A stretch of DNA of 64,000 nt from Epiperipatus broadwayi (taxonomy: Eukaryota; Onychophora; Udeonychophora; Euonychophora; Peripatidae): positions 926,001 through 990,000 of the forward strand of contig JAQFVV010000280.1 in the NCBI GenBank assembly GCA_028023455.1, written 5' to 3'. Below the pieces are notes generated by a model. It searched no databases. It had not been told where the DNA came from and was given only the letters and a program-made list of their open reading frames with translations. Of the stretch, positions 40,101 through 55,100 are shown piece after piece; the first letter of the stretch is position 1, and every line of letters starts with the position of its first letter. The translations under genes were made by a program, and so were the position numbers.

Positions 40101-43100
40101 TTAGGAGAATTATACATAATGATATTGAAACACAACAAAGGTTAGCTATTGCAATTTCACATTATATAATTGAATTAATACACATATTAACCAGAATCAC
40201 CATCTTATAAATTAGTGAGCATTAGAACATTAGATTAAATAGTTCAAGAATGATCTCCTAATTTAATATATGGTTGCCCAATCTTGGATATAAACCTATG
40301 AATGTATTCATCATATATAATATTGGCAAAATAAATTGAATTAAGTGTTTTATAATTATTAGCATTAAAAATAATTATTAGAGTTATTATCTAAATATTT
40401 AACTAAGTAAAATTCAATTAAATCTTTTTTGTCATTTAAATTAAAAAACAAATAAAAACAAAATTAGAAATAGTCCAATAATTCTATAACATTTAATATT
40501 TGCAATATGATTTTAGATTTTTACCATCTGTTTTTGTTACTATACTTGATTTTTTTCATTCATTCTTCTATTTTATAAATTATAGTCTAATTTCTAATTT
40601 CCCTCACTTCTGAGAGTTTTTAAAATGAAGAGAGAGCTTTTCTTAGAATTATTTGTAAAATTAATAATAATGATTTAACTTGGAATGATTAGTAAAAACC
40701 ATTGATTCAGATGAGAATTTATTTAAACATTTTTGAGATATTGATAGAAAAATCAATATTGATATCCATTATTATATTAAAATGAATAATTGAAACACTA
40801 ATCTGGCAGTTTAAAATATGTAAATAACAATAAATAATTAAAATATGATATTTCCATATCTAAATGTTATATAAGTTTAAGATAATTTATTAAAGTTTAT
40901 ACAAATTAAATTATCAGAATTTATGCACCATAAAATGTTTTTTTAATGTTAATTAAAATAGTCTTGTAATTTCAGAGCTCTAATATTTCCTGGTTGTTGA
41001 CCAAGAATCCTTTTTAATTTGAAATATTTGAACTTCATTTGATACATTTATTGCTAATCTACTGCTTTGCACACAATTTGATTAGCATATCCATGATTTC
41101 TATAGAGGGTGAGAATTCCTGGTATTTTATTTTAATTCATCTTGGAGACATTCAAATAAGTTTTATTTACAGATTTAGGCAGAAATTCTGATATTTTAAT
41201 CTACCATTGATGTAAAATTCATCTTAAAGATTTGGAATATAGTCAGTTTTATTTTTTTTTACTTTCTAATTGCAGACGATCTTGTTTTCAATTTTTAAAA
41301 CAGACATACTATCTAATTCCCAAGCCGGTTTCTTAAGTTATTTATTTTTGAAAATAATCAAATTAATAAACTTTTATCTAATGCTATATAAAATTAAAAT
41401 ATTAACTAACATTATTATTACCTTTGTCAGTAATTTAAATTATTCTAAATAATATTAAATATTAACTAATAAAATATTTTAGATAATCATTAAAATATAT
41501 TTTTTATAATATGCAAAACCATAAAACAAATATTTTACCAAAATCCTTACACAACCATGGTTTCATTTACTACAAATAGACCTTCTCAAGTGAAAATCGA
41601 ACTAAAGGAACAAACATATATATACAAACAAACAAACCTTCCCATAATTCATTTCAAACACCACCTTCCCTTAATATCAAAAGATATCTTCATAAGATTG
41701 ATAGCCTCAGATTCAAGAAATTTTATCATCAAAGTCTCCTTTATTCTTTTTTTTAATTTATTTTTTTCATAAAAAATAACCTACACATTAAATGATATTC
41801 TATGACCTGTATTCAATCATGAATATATAAAGCTGAGTTAAGTTACCTATGTTTAACTCTACTTATATAAACCTTAATCCTTTCACTAAGGCTAAACTTA
41901 TTCTGACTTACATAAAACTTACCATAACTACATGGAATCTTATAGACAATACCATGAATAGACCTACTATCAATAGACTGCTTTGAACCATTAAGTAATG
42001 AATTCAAATCAGAAACTTTCTTCCATGCAACCTTCATTCCTCGTAACATGCATGGAAGAAAGATTTTGATTTGAATTCATTACTTAATGATTCAAAACAG
42101 TCTATTGATAGTAAGTCTATTATTGGTATTGTTTATAAGATTCCGTATAGTTGTGGTAAGTTTTATATAGGTCAGAATAAGTTTAGCCTTAATGAAAGGA
42201 TTAAGGTTCATATAAGTAGAGTTAAACATAGGTATCTTAACTCAGCTTTATATATTCATGAATTGAATACAGGTCATAGAATATTGTTTAACAATGCATC
42301 AGTTATTTTTTATGAAAAGAATGAATTAAAAAGAAGAATAAAGGAGACTTTGATGATAAAACTTTTCTGAGGCTATCAATTTTATGAAAACAGCTTTTGA
42401 TATTAAGGGAAGGTGGTGTTTGAAATGGATTATGGGAATGTTTGTTTGTTTGTATATATATGTTTGTTCTTTTAGTTTGATTTTCACTTGAGAAGGTCTA
42501 TTTGTAGTAGATGAAACCATGGTTGTGTAAGGATTTTGGTAAAATTTTGGATTTTATCTAGTATTGTATTTAAATGACATATTTATTTTATATAGCGTTA
42601 TGTTTTTATAAACTGTAATAGTAATAATCAGCCATTAAGCTAATTCAGGCATAGTAAAAGTAATTTAAAGTGATCGCTTAGCATCTTCATGCTCTCATTT
42701 CCAAATGCTTAATATTTGCCCATACATAAACGTTTGTGTTGAAAGGATAGATGGATTCATTCTATCTTTTCACAAAGACTTTATCTTGTGTTTGGAAGTG
42801 AGCATATTTATTTATAGTTAAAAATCCACAAAGTGCATGTGCATTAGCTTAATGGCTGATTATTATTAGTATTGTATTGTTTTATGGTTTTGCATTTTAT
42901 TTATTACAAGTATAGTGCAGTTTTGATTTTTTATAATGTATAATTAATACAGATAATAATAATTATACATACGCATGCACACACATATGCACGCATATTA
43001 TAATATAATGTAGTTTTATCTATTAATGTTATGAGTCAATTATTTCCTAAATACATATGTTTTATCTCATTATGTTTAAAAGATTATGTTCCTCTCTTGC

Positions 43101-46100
43101 TTTACTTAATTTGCTTCCAAAAGTAAACACCTATTCTGCACTAATATTCCATATTTCTGTTTACTTTTAAACAAAGTATGATAATAAATCAGATGAAATG
43201 ATTATGTCATTTCAATATTTTATTTTGGCATTTTAGAAATATTGATATATTTCTTTATTGCAGTGCTATTATTTGTGCTCAATGTCAGTAAATTACCGCG
43301 CACATTTTGAAACAGAAGTAATTTTTTGAGACCATTAGCTAGAATTTCTGCAGTTAATTTATAAGGTTTATTAGAAATATCATGGCATAGCAATATGTAG
43401 ATTTTTATTTTTATTCTTTCAAATTCATCTGGTGTTTTTCTTGTTATTTGTCTGCTTTCTTGTTGCAGTTTTAATTTTTTATTTTCATTCAGTAGTTTAT
43501 CATCAGAAGTCAACTAATATCACAGAATATGTTTGAGTTATGGTTGACTGCTTACATAATAGAAATAGCTAAATATAAGAAAGGGATAAAATTGTATCTA
43601 ATATATTTAGTTCATGTGACAATTTTGTCATGTTTTTAAAATATATAATTCTGAACAGTTAATCTTTGACCAAATGGCTCAAACATAATTTTTGTTTTTG
43701 TATAGCATTTTTAAATAATAACATTTTAAAAAAACTATTAAGACAGTATTTTACTAACTTACAAATGTGATTGTTTTCTGATTTATATATTAACTATTAT
43801 TTTTATTACACTGATTAATTCAATATGCATTTTAAAAAATATTTTACTATTTATAAAATTACAGATAAATTTGTGATGCATATCTGAATCCAATAGAACT
43901 TCTAGGATGCCTCCAAAAATGTACAATTCATGATGATATTTTATATTTAAGACATTTTAATAATGTTTAAAGGATTTATTAAAAATTCATAATATAATTC
44001 TAAAAGCAGTTATCTTTAGCCTACTTTAATGTTATCTACATAAGCTTAATTAGCAGAAAATATAATGTTATAAAATCCCCATTTTCAGATTGGTTTCTAG
44101 ATTTATCTTTTTTCACTGAAAACTAGGTCTCAAAAGCAGTAACTAATCCCTTATGCACCTAGCAGCTTCTTTTTATGCCTTTATACTATTCAAACTAATA
44201 TTCTGAAATTTAAAAAAAAGCCCTAAGATTTTAAATCCAGACTAATTTACTTTCTAGATGCTTACGTGCATTAGTTCTAATCTTGAATTCTAGTCTTCGA
44301 TGAAGGAAGCTGAAGCTGCTCATTTCTTTATGGCTGAAATTTAATAGCCAGTGACCTATGCAGATGTTGACAAACACAAACCATGAACCACTTAGTTAAT
44401 GACTGTCAAATTCATAACTACAGTGGCAGAATTGAATAATTTAATAAAACCACTTGTGAATTTATCTCCATAAATTTGCTATCTTAATCTTGGTGCAATT
44501 TTGAAGAGTGTGATTGTATATTTTATCATTTTTATATTAACTAAGAAATCGTTGTAAAATGAAATCTGATTTATGAATAAAAATGTTATTGTCATAAATA
44601 GACATATGCTAATTATAAAGTTGATCATCAAACAATGCTTTCTCTCAGAAAAGTCATCCATGTTGATGTATATACTTATTAATGCAAAAATATAAATAAA
44701 TTAAGAAATATAGTATTAACAGTTGATATTTCTAATCTTCAGAAACACTCCAGTGACCTTAAGTTAGAAATTGGTCTGGAAATAGGGATTTTATAGCATT
44801 ATACTATCTAGTATTCATTGATTACCTAAGGTTACAGAAGATGACTAGATTAGGGTGAAGATAACTGCTCCTGGAAGGATATAGAGAAAATTAAGAGATT
44901 ATATTAATATTATTGGAATTAACTTTCCTAGCCAAGGGATCATACTCTTGTCATAAAACAGATCTCTAAAATATATAAAAACTGATGTGGTATCAGATCT
45001 TTAAAACTTAAAGGTTTGTTTTAATTTCAGGATATTAGTTTGTGTGATGAGTAAAAAATGGCTGTTAGATATATAAGTTCATTAATTTTCACTTTGAATT
45101 CTAGTTTTCACTAACCAAGGCAAAATCCAGAAATTATCCTAGATATGGGGATGTTAGATGATTCTATAGTAGGGCGAAAATAATCTATTCTTGAAAGCTT
45201 ATGAGTAAACATATGAGCAAGTCATGCAATTTTGCTGTTGACATTATAGTTTTGAATATCAATGTGTTGATGAATGATCACTGACTATCAAACAATATTG
45301 CTTGGTCATTGTAATCTATTGCCTAGTTACTTCCCCTTGGCTTACAATAGAGAAATAAACTATATAAATTTTGTATTGATCAGGAATCTGAATAGAATAT
45401 TTTCAATTTTTGTATTTTTATTTCTGCCATATTTGTTTCTATAACAGGACCGAAAAGATGTGTTACAATATGATTTAAAATGTTACAAATGATGTTAATT
45501 GAAGTTGTTAGATTTTTCTAACGATTTACATGGAATTACATATTTTGCTGCATTCACAATGACTTACATGGAATTATATATTCTTTTGCATTAACAATAA
45601 GATTGACAAATGCACTCTTAACTATTTTTATTTTACTGATTGATATTAAATGAAATTGTAAAACTATTAATTCATAATTGACCATGTGCTATTTTTTTCT
45701 TTATCACTTATTTTTCAAATAATGTGTTTTTCAGTAGTTATTAAATTTGCTGCTTTTTAATGTATGATTTAACATATATAAAATGATATATAAAAGTTAA
45801 TAGAGAAATCAGCTTCTATTTACATACATACATTTTTATGTTAATTTGTTAGAAGCCTTAACCTATTTGATATTGTTTAGCAGATTTATAAGTACAGTCA
45901 TTTGAATTTAATTAGATTTTATGTAGTACCAAACAGCCCATGAGTTGAAGTTGACAGTTATCTTATTATTAGCTATTAGAATTGGAAACTTGAATAATAT
46001 ATGTAAAATGTTAGTGTTAAAACAATATTTAAAATTCAAAATAATATTTTATTTGTTATAAAACGCACACATAAAAAAAGAGAATTTATGTTTTTGAATG

Positions 46101-49100
46101 TTTATACTATGCAACATAATAAAAAATTTTTTTGTGAGGTTCTACAATAAATAATTAGTGATTAACAAAGAATTTATTCATATTTTTTATTTACTTATAT
46201 TATTCTATAAAGAAAATGAGATACTCTTTTCTTATATTATAAATTATTAATAAATATTATTCAAATGGGTTTATTGCTCGAGTTAATAAGAAGTTCGAGC
46301 TCTGGAAGTGGCTACACTAGAATCAATCTTAGGAGTCCACATTCCAGAGTCTGATACTATATCACCACACTAAATTATACAAGATAAAATTATTAATAAA
46401 TAGGATTGAAAGTAAAAAAGTTCCAAATACTAACCTAAGTCTTCTTGAAATTACTATGAGTTCTCTACTTATGGCAAAGGTAGTATATAGAAAGATGCAT
46501 CTATTAATTCATAAAGCAAGTAGCGTGAATGCTAGTACTTTATTAAATGGAATATTTGATAAGGAAAAAGCTGATAATGTTTGCAGTTTTTGAGTAAATC
46601 TTTTACGATGTCTCATGCTCATTGTACTCTAATATTTATACAGAAAATGCTCCACACATTTGCTGACCCATAGGTTTAATTCGTATGATTCTTCTGTGAT
46701 ATTTTTGAAATTGTAAAAAATTTCAATTGAAATTGAAAATGTTTTGTGTTCTAAAAACCAATTTTTAATTTATGTAATAAAACTTTTGAGATGAGTTGAA
46801 TTCTAATTATTTGCAGCTTGTCAATCTATAAATTAATTGACCCAGTTAAAAATTTTATTTGTAGTATGTGTTTTATATTGTAAAAAATTGTTTCAAAAAA
46901 TAGAACTCTAATGAAATAGTGTGATTTTTTTATGTTGCAAATATATTAATTGGATATAAAACAACTCCATTTAACATTGTTGGTTTCATAAGATTGAAAA
47001 TTGAAATTGTCATCACCCCTTCCCAACATTAATTTTCTACAAGTGTATTAATTTATAATAGGCATAAAAAGGGTAATTTTATTTTAGACAACCATATTGA
47101 AAGCATCACTTTTGCATAAATCATAAGTATGCTTGAGAAAAATATGCAATATTTTTTTTATATGCAATAAGTAGCTGTATTTCAATTCTATATTGTATAA
47201 TACAATAAAAAGGAGTGGTGGAAAACCTAGAAATGTTATTAGTAGGTCAGCAAATTATGATATGATTTATTTCTCAGATATTAGTTTAATATATTAAAAT
47301 AGGATTATTGAAATAAATATTTTATTGATAAGATCTTATAATTTTGTTTTGGACTGGGATAGATAAATGGATGAGCTTTTTGAAAAAAATTAATTATGAA
47401 AATTATATTTTTAGAAATAAATTCAACCATTTAAGTTACAAGTCCTTAAATTTATTAATAGATTATGAAAGTTTTTTTTTTTTTTACTATTAACATAATA
47501 GAGACATATTTTTGCCTGTTGATACTAAAAGTGATTTCAAAAATAGATCTGTTTTTCTCTTTGATCTTAACTGTTTCATTTTAGAATAGAATGATTTTAT
47601 ATTTATTTTTAAACAAATTTTTTTTATATAAATTTGTTTTTAGTTTCCACGAACAGAAGCAGTGTCATTATTAGGTTCTCTTCTGTGTTTTCCTAATTTA
47701 CTGACAGAATTGCCTGTTTTACAACCTAGTCCGAATGAATTAGCAACATTACCATCTCGGGATATCAAGGTAAGAGAGTTAAAATCAAAAAAAAAATTTT
47801 TTTGTGTATCTATTGCATTTTTTTAAAATTATTTTTTAAAATAAATTTTAGAATGAATATTTTGTAGCTGTTTAAAAAAAAAAAAGTAAATAAATTCATT
47901 GTACTAAAAAAATGTATAAATTAAGGAAGTGCTGTAATTTTATAGTAATGGATAAATTTTTTTTTAATAAATATTAGTGATAATATTATAAAGATTAAAG
48001 AATGTTAATATTCTTAAAGTGATATAAAATTAACTTCAAAAGTTTGATGTAAAAGATAAAAAAAAGGGCTGAAATTCAAGTAAATGGATAATGTAATGTA
48101 TATTTTAAGAAGAAATTACTAAATCAAGTGTGAGAATAATTAGCTTAGTAAAGATATTTCATCAATGTTTATTATCATTTAATAGCCGATTCTCTTTTAA
48201 TTTAATAATTTTTCTGGGATTTTCATGAGAAATTTCTTTTATTTTTATTTATTTTAGAAATCATTATTTCTGAAATTTTTTTTAAATCAAATGATCATAT
48301 GTTATGAATCTCATTTATTTGCAGTTCTTTTTTTTTTTTTTACTTTTTTCAAATATTTTAATTATTTTTCTATTTAAATTTTTTATTGCATTTTTTTTTA
48401 AAAAATTTCATTATTTGAAGAAATGTCCATAATTTTTTAAATATTATTTTTAAAAGTCTTGCATATTAAATAATAACATAGTAGAAAGTTTGATAAAAGT
48501 CTATTCATTATCATTGTTACACATGCTCTCACACACGGGGAATGTATTTTAAATTAATTGTGTTAAATTGACAAGTACACATGTTTATGTAAACACTTAT
48601 ATATAAATATGGATAATTTGAGATAGGCTGCATGATATATAGTAGTATACACCTGTAATGCATACAGACTGGAGATTGAAATTGGAATTTTTTTTTTTTA
48701 TTCCTAACAAGCTTAGGATTTTTTTTATAGGTAACTTGGTTATAGTCATTTTAGTTAGTTATCTAATAATTTATTGATAGACGTGTATCCTGATATTTTT
48801 GTATATTAAATATATTTTATATATGGTTGAAAGTTTGATAAAATTATTTTTGATCACTATATATGAATAAATAAATTGTGTTTACATATAAAAGTGCTCA
48901 TGTTTGTGCATATACTGAACAACCATTATTTTTGTCAATAATTTATTTTGCAGTCTTTTATTTTTTTTATATCTGCTATAGACCATGGATTTATTTATTC
49001 TTCAGTAGTATTATTGTTATATTTTATTGTTTTCATATGTTTTTAAAATAATTGATATCTTGATAACATATATATGCACGTGTTTTAAGAATAAGGATGA

Positions 49101-52100
49101 AGAATTGAAATTAATTTTTTCATTGTTTTATTTATTTAATTTACAGATGTTCAATAAACATGTGCATGCTAAGTAAACCCTGAAGATAGTTTATTTAATA
49201 ACAAGGCTCAAACACAGGCAAATAATAAATAATTTAATTAAAAGTCAATGCATTTCAATGTTTTAATAAAGAAATAAAAAGGTGCATGTATAAAAAAAAA
49301 AAAAAAATAGAATGTATTTTATAAGAGATGGACTTCGGAATAATTAATATGTTTTTCATAACTCTGAATTAGAACTTGGATGAAATTTAGAAATTTTTTT
49401 GGTTTCCAACAAGTTTAGAATTTTTTTCCAGGAAATCAATCTATAACTATCATAATTAGCAGTCTGATAATTGATCTGTAAATTTGAATAGCTGATGGAT
49501 AAATAAAGAAAATATTAATTCCTCATCACCCATCAGTTGACTAGCCATATGCTGAAGAGACCGTTACTCTTTAGTGAGAAATTTTATAAATTTTGCAAAT
49601 TATATAAAAATAATAATTAAAAAAAGAACAAAATCATTAAGCTTTGACAAACATATAATTTTTTTCATTTTTTTTGATCAAATTTTTATTAAAAATGAGA
49701 GAGAGTCCTCAATTTATGTGAATTTTTTATATTTATTAGTTTTGGAAACTATGTTGCTGTTAAGAAAATTATTATTACTTAGTGGCACAGTTGAATTAAC
49801 AAATTTAATCATTGGAAAAATTTACAATTTATTTGTTATAAATTTGTTCATTACTCTTTATTGCTCACTAAATATTCTACTATTTTTGAAGATAGGAATG
49901 CAGAATAAAGCTAAAGTAACCTCAATTTTAGAAAGAAAAAGCATAATCCAAGATTTAAAAAAAAAAAAAAAAACAAGTTTCACATTCAAATAAAATGGAT
50001 ATTATAATTTAAATAATATTAGGTTTACTAAATTATAAATCTAAATTCATTTTTAATAATAATGTAGAGTTTATGAAATGTTAAAAAAAAAAAAAAAATT
50101 GTAATAGAGATTTAAGCTGTAATTACAATCAAGTAAAATAAAAATAAAATAAAGGAAAAATAAGATATTGCTATTGTATTGAAAACATCTAAATGCTTTA
50201 AATTAGCAGTTGGTAGTTAATAGGACCTATGAAAAATTGGACCTTATTTTAAAAATTGAAATAATGATTCATGAAATAACTGTGGTAATGTTGTGCAAAT
50301 TCAGATGAGATTTTTTGTTCTAGAATATGTGATATTTATTTTTACTTTAATTGAATCTGTGATCATTACATAAAGAGCTCATATTATCAAGTGTGACTAT
50401 TTAGAGCACCTGATCTTATTTAAGTAACTTAAGGTAGAAATTTTGGTGGTTTATTATCTGTCAAAAGATAAATAAAAGATAAATGAAACTAGTTTTAAAG
50501 TTGAAGAATTTGAATATTCATAGAGCATAAATAGTGTTTCAATATAAGATTATTCACATCTTTCTTTCCGTTAATATTGAATATTTGATATCTTGAATGA
50601 GCTATGATTTGATTCTTGAATTAAGTGCTCATTGTTAGCATATACATATTTTTTTACAACCATATCTACCGCTTGGAAGATCATGATCTTTTCTATTATG
50701 CATATTTTCTATGACTATGATCAGTGATTATCTTGAGTGCATAATAGTCAAATGCAGAGTAGATTATTATAATAAATGTAGTCAGTTGTTTGCAGTTATA
50801 ATGAGGGATTTAAAAAATTCATAATTTAAATGATTTGTAACTACAGTAGTCAATGCTGAGAAAGATGATTCTAAAGAAGTTTATTCTTAATATCAACCAC
50901 TTGTCATTGATTTTGTTATTTAGATATTAATTCTTATTTAGTGTTTTTAATATTTGATTATATATATATTACAAACATTTATTTTGTAATTATCATACTT
51001 TTAGAAGCTCTTATTCACAGTAATTGGTTTTTAGTAAACACAAATGATTATTAATCATTTTATATTAGATTGGTAATTTTTAATATTTGTTCATGTTTAC
51101 AAACTGTTTGAAATAAAAGAATATTAATTGTGGGTGTGTGCTACCACACACCCATAAATATAATGAATATAAAATGAATATCTTGATTATTAATGCATTG
51201 TTTTAAAAATATAATATTTAAAGTAATATTTTAGAATATAAAATGAATATCTTGATTATTAATGCATTGTTTTAAAAATATAATATTTAAAGTAATATTT
51301 TACTAATATATCTTTAATCATTTTCTTTATTATAATTTTTTTTTTTTAAGGATCATATAGTTAATGTTTTATTAAAGTCAGGTAAAAAGGAGCCAGCTGG
51401 TCTGGCCAGGTAAGTTTTTAATATTTATATAATTAATATTTTAATAGATATAGATATACAGTTAATTCTATATAGTTTTATAGTCTATTTAGCAATTCAA
51501 GATAGTTTATAAAATATGGTCAAAACATTTCAATGAACTTGAATGTGTCATAGTAATAAAATATATGAATTAGTCAAATTACTTCGGATACATAAATGAT
51601 ATTTCCATTAATAAGCAAGTTTAAAATGATTTCAGTATTAATAAAGTTGAATACATTTCTTCAACTATTAAATAGACAAATTTCTGTTTCAATATATTAT
51701 GTTAACATTTGTAATAAAATATAATTGAACTAAAATATAAATATATGCAGATAGAAGTTAAACAAAAGGAAAGTAGTAATTATGACCAAAAACAAGTAAA
51801 GAGTCGGTATTTAAGCTTCAGTCAATTGATGTGAATTCTTCATTTTGGAAAAACAATATTTATATTTAGCATATGGCTTTTTTTTGACAATTTAATTATT
51901 AACAAAATATCATAAGGAAAGCTTATAGAGATTTTAACCAGGAAATTGATTCACCAATGGCTTTATTAAATTCTTTAACTTTACTACTATAACCACAGAT
52001 TTGGCTATCATTAATTATTTGATGTTTATTGGACATCATAAATTTAATTTATTCTAATATAAAGAAGAGAAATATGAGAGAAATGAAGATGAAAGGCACT

Positions 52101-55100
52101 CAAGTCTTTTTATTTAAATCATCTAAAATCAATTAAAAAATTATTAAAAATCTTATGTTTATTAATAAAAATCAAAGCCTATCAAGTCATTCCAAGTTCT
52201 AAGACAACAATATTGGAATAAAGTTGTCAAAATATACATATTATTGACTCATTTAAATGTAGTGTAAATCTAATTTATTTAATTATGTAGTCTATGGATT
52301 TTTTTTTTTTTAATAGTTTAATTGTTAACAAAATATCATAAAGAAAATGTAGATTACAATCAGGAGACAGATTTACCAATGGCTTTAGTAAATCCTTCAA
52401 TTCTGTCTCTGTAGCTATAATAGATTATGTATGAACTTTAGTTCTGTCAATGTAGTTATGGATGTGGTAGGCAAATATATTTCATAGTTTCTGTTTGTTC
52501 ACATTTACATATATCAGTGGTTAATAAATTTTATTTAAGAAGCAGATGAGTGCTTGGATTATTTTTAATCTATCGATGAGACTAATTGCATTTAGGAAAA
52601 TCTATTTCATTTAGCTTTATTGTCATTTCTGGAAAAAGAAATTTGTTTGGAATGTCATAAAAATTCAATTTTTTACACATAATTCTTCGATTGTAGATTC
52701 ATGATTGAACATTCAAAAAGTGGATTTTAATTTGAGATGGATTTTAGATATTGAAAATATATCTTGAGTTATTGGCAAGTTCTATATACTTTAACAGCTT
52801 TTTATACATTTTCTATTTAGCAATTTCTCTTCTGATAGTTTATAAAAGAATATGTGACAGAATAAGAAAACATTGCAAAAAAATAGACTTGTGTATACCA
52901 GCAATATTTCTCTATTTGAATATGTAGAAATTTCTCCAAACATTTGAGTATTCACCAACAGTTATATGCTAGGGCTAAGGAATTTGTATAAAAAATATTT
53001 GCATCACAACCTCAAGTAATGCCAGTTAGCTTTCCAAGGCGGTTATCCTTTGAAATAATTTTTGATCTAACTTTAGGTAAATGAGGAAAATAAGTTGGGC
53101 TATGATTCAAAGTTACTCCTAAATAGCATGGGGTAGGCATTATATTTCGGTCTGTTTTACAAAAAGTTATATTCACATTATGTTAATCATTCTGTCTATT
53201 GTATTAGAAATAAAACCCATTCTTTGAAAAATATTTCAGATTTTTTTATATTTTATTGAGAAATTTTTCTACTTTAAAAAGGTTGTCTTTTGAGAAGACA
53301 AAACAATATCATTAGTATAATTGAATTTATTCCATTCTTTGAAAAAGATTTCTAACTTTTTTTATATTTTATTGAGAGATTCCTTTACTTCAAAAGGGTT
53401 GTCTTTTAAGAAGTCAAAACAGTATCATCGGTATAAATCAATTTCTTCCATTCTGTTTTCAGAAAATCACTAATAAATATATTAAATAAAGTAGATGAGA
53501 GAATTGAATTCTGTGGAAGACATTCTGAAAATTTTGTATTGCAATATTGGAAAGCATTATGCTAGGCAAATTAAAGGTTTTCCTGCATTTAAGAATTTTA
53601 GAAACTTTTAGAAGAGCATTTTTTCCCAACAGAATAAGCTGAGATTAAATCAACAAAAGTTGCACCAGTTTTTGATTTATTTTGGAAGTTTTTCTATGCG
53701 AGTTGTTAAAAAAATTTTGTTCATAGCAGCTTCTTCCTGATTCAAGCCCAGTCTATTCTATAAGTAGATGATTCTCAATTACTGATTAAATTTTTGTTAA
53801 TATGATTTTTTCAAAAAGATTGTAGGATCATGATAATGGTATTGGGTGATAATTTTTGGGACCATTGTGCTATATTTATTTGATTTTAAGACTGCTATAG
53901 TTTTGCCTTTATGCCAAATTTTCGGAATAGTTTCTGTATGAATAATGTGATCAAATAGTTTACCAACCATGCTTTGACTTTATATCTTTTTTTTTTTTAA
54001 AAAAACTTTGAAATATGCTTCTGCTTATAGGGCCTTTTCTGATTTAAGACAGTCAAGAGTAACAGTTTATCAGATTGATATTTAGTGTAATATTGATAAA
54101 GAAAATCTTGCAATTCTACCCTAATGATGCTTTTTCCATTTTGTTGATCATGGGTTTGATACCTTTATGTTATTGCAGTAATATATTGTTATATTCTGGT
54201 GCATAATTACAATTTCACACTTTCAGGGCTCATATTTTTTATAAGCTTCCAAGCAATAAAGCCATCCAATTATTTATTTTATTTTATGAATTTAGAAATC
54301 CTTATATATAGATTAACAACTTCATCAGCAGTAACAGTCATAGTTCTTTTAGAGGTATTTTTATATCTATCAACTGTTCATAAAAATGATCAGGCTTTAT
54401 GATTAGATTTTGTAAATAAAGTTTTGTTTCTTTATGGTATCTCTTCATTTTTTTTTTTTTTTTGGCACCATCCAGTGATTTTATCAGTTTGTCAGCAATT
54501 TCCAGATCATTGGTAGACAAAAAATGCTATATAGATCACTGCACAGGTTTTATTCCAATCTGGAACGAATTGCTTTTGTTATCCATGAGTGATGGATTCT
54601 CTGGCATCATAATAAAAGAAAATTGAAAAGATTTTATTAATATTCTTTATAAGATATCAAGTACAAGGATTTCAATTAGCTATCTTTTAAATTCTATCTT
54701 GGAACAGGATAACTTTTAAAGTGATTAGACTTGGGTTTATATTGATTATGGGGGGAAATTTTTCAATATCAGGTCAGAAGATAATGGTTAACTTTTTTTT
54801 TTCTAGTTAGTTTTTCTTTAAATTTTATCTTGGAACAGGGTAACTTTCAAATACAGGGATATGGATTCCAAAAGTTATTAGACTTTAGTTTATGTTAATT
54901 ATGAGAAAAATCATCCAATATCAGTAGTTTAAAAGGTAATGATTATCCATTTTTTTATTGAAACAAAACATAAATCAAGAATGCTTTTTATTCCCCATCT
55001 ATATAAATTACATTGCTACTCCTTGCTTAGCATTGTAAAGTAAGTACATGTTATTTTAATCCACCTATTCTAAAATTTGACTACTTGCTTGATCCTTCTT

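Larger units (their letters stand above)
41511..42897. mobile_element. Head-to-head pair of Penelope-like 3' ends
   Basis: Positions 41511-42029 and 42049-42897 are inverted copies of one sequence around a 19-bp spacer, with high similarity over about 500 bp. The right arm is interrupted by about 330 bp near 42549-42876, after which the arm resumes with 'ttgttttatggttttgcat', matching the left arm's outer end at 41511. Each arm encodes the GIY-YIG endonuclease end of a Penelope-like element (PLE), 5'-truncated near the same place. Inverted and tandem arrangements with 5' truncation are characteristic of PLEs. Confidence 0.85.
24432..47643 (+). other. Intron c-d (23.2 kb), repeat-rich
   Basis: The largest intron in the window. 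From left to right: a ribozyme-repeat fragment (25.1 kb), GC-richer unidentified repeats (25.3-34.7 kb) with LINE pieces at 29.5 and 34.8 kb, another repeat fragment (35.8 kb), the ribozyme-repeat array (37.0-39.0 kb), a quiet AT-rich stretch (39.0-41.5 kb) with nothing recognised, the Penelope-like pair (41.5-42.9 kb), decayed repeat copies (44.1-45.2 kb), and AT-rich sequence to the acceptor 'ttgtttttag'. The open frame at 43220-43513 minus is not recognised. Confidence 0.85.
47770..51350 (+). other. Intron d-e (3.6 kb)
   Basis: AT-rich, with several long A or T runs. The open frame at 49574-49993 is a low-complexity AT-rich frame without recognisable similarity. A hairpin and a 69-bp duplication lie at the 3' end. 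The acceptor is the less common AAG after a 13-base T tract. Confidence 0.85.

Noticed and set aside
43220-43513. 97-codon minus-strand open frame
   Set aside because: Charged, AT-rich frame with no motif I recognise. It may be a repeat fragment but cannot be supported as a gene.
46380-46640. Plus-strand text resembling a LINE zinc-binding end ('LLIHKASS....DNVCSF')
   Set aside because: Weak similarity to the 29.5 kb block, with the second Cys and His positions lost. Cannot be told from chance.
49574-49993. 139-codon open frame in intron d-e
   Set aside because: Low-complexity composition (poly-lysine end encoded by a long A run), no recognisable motif, and it lies within a supported intron.
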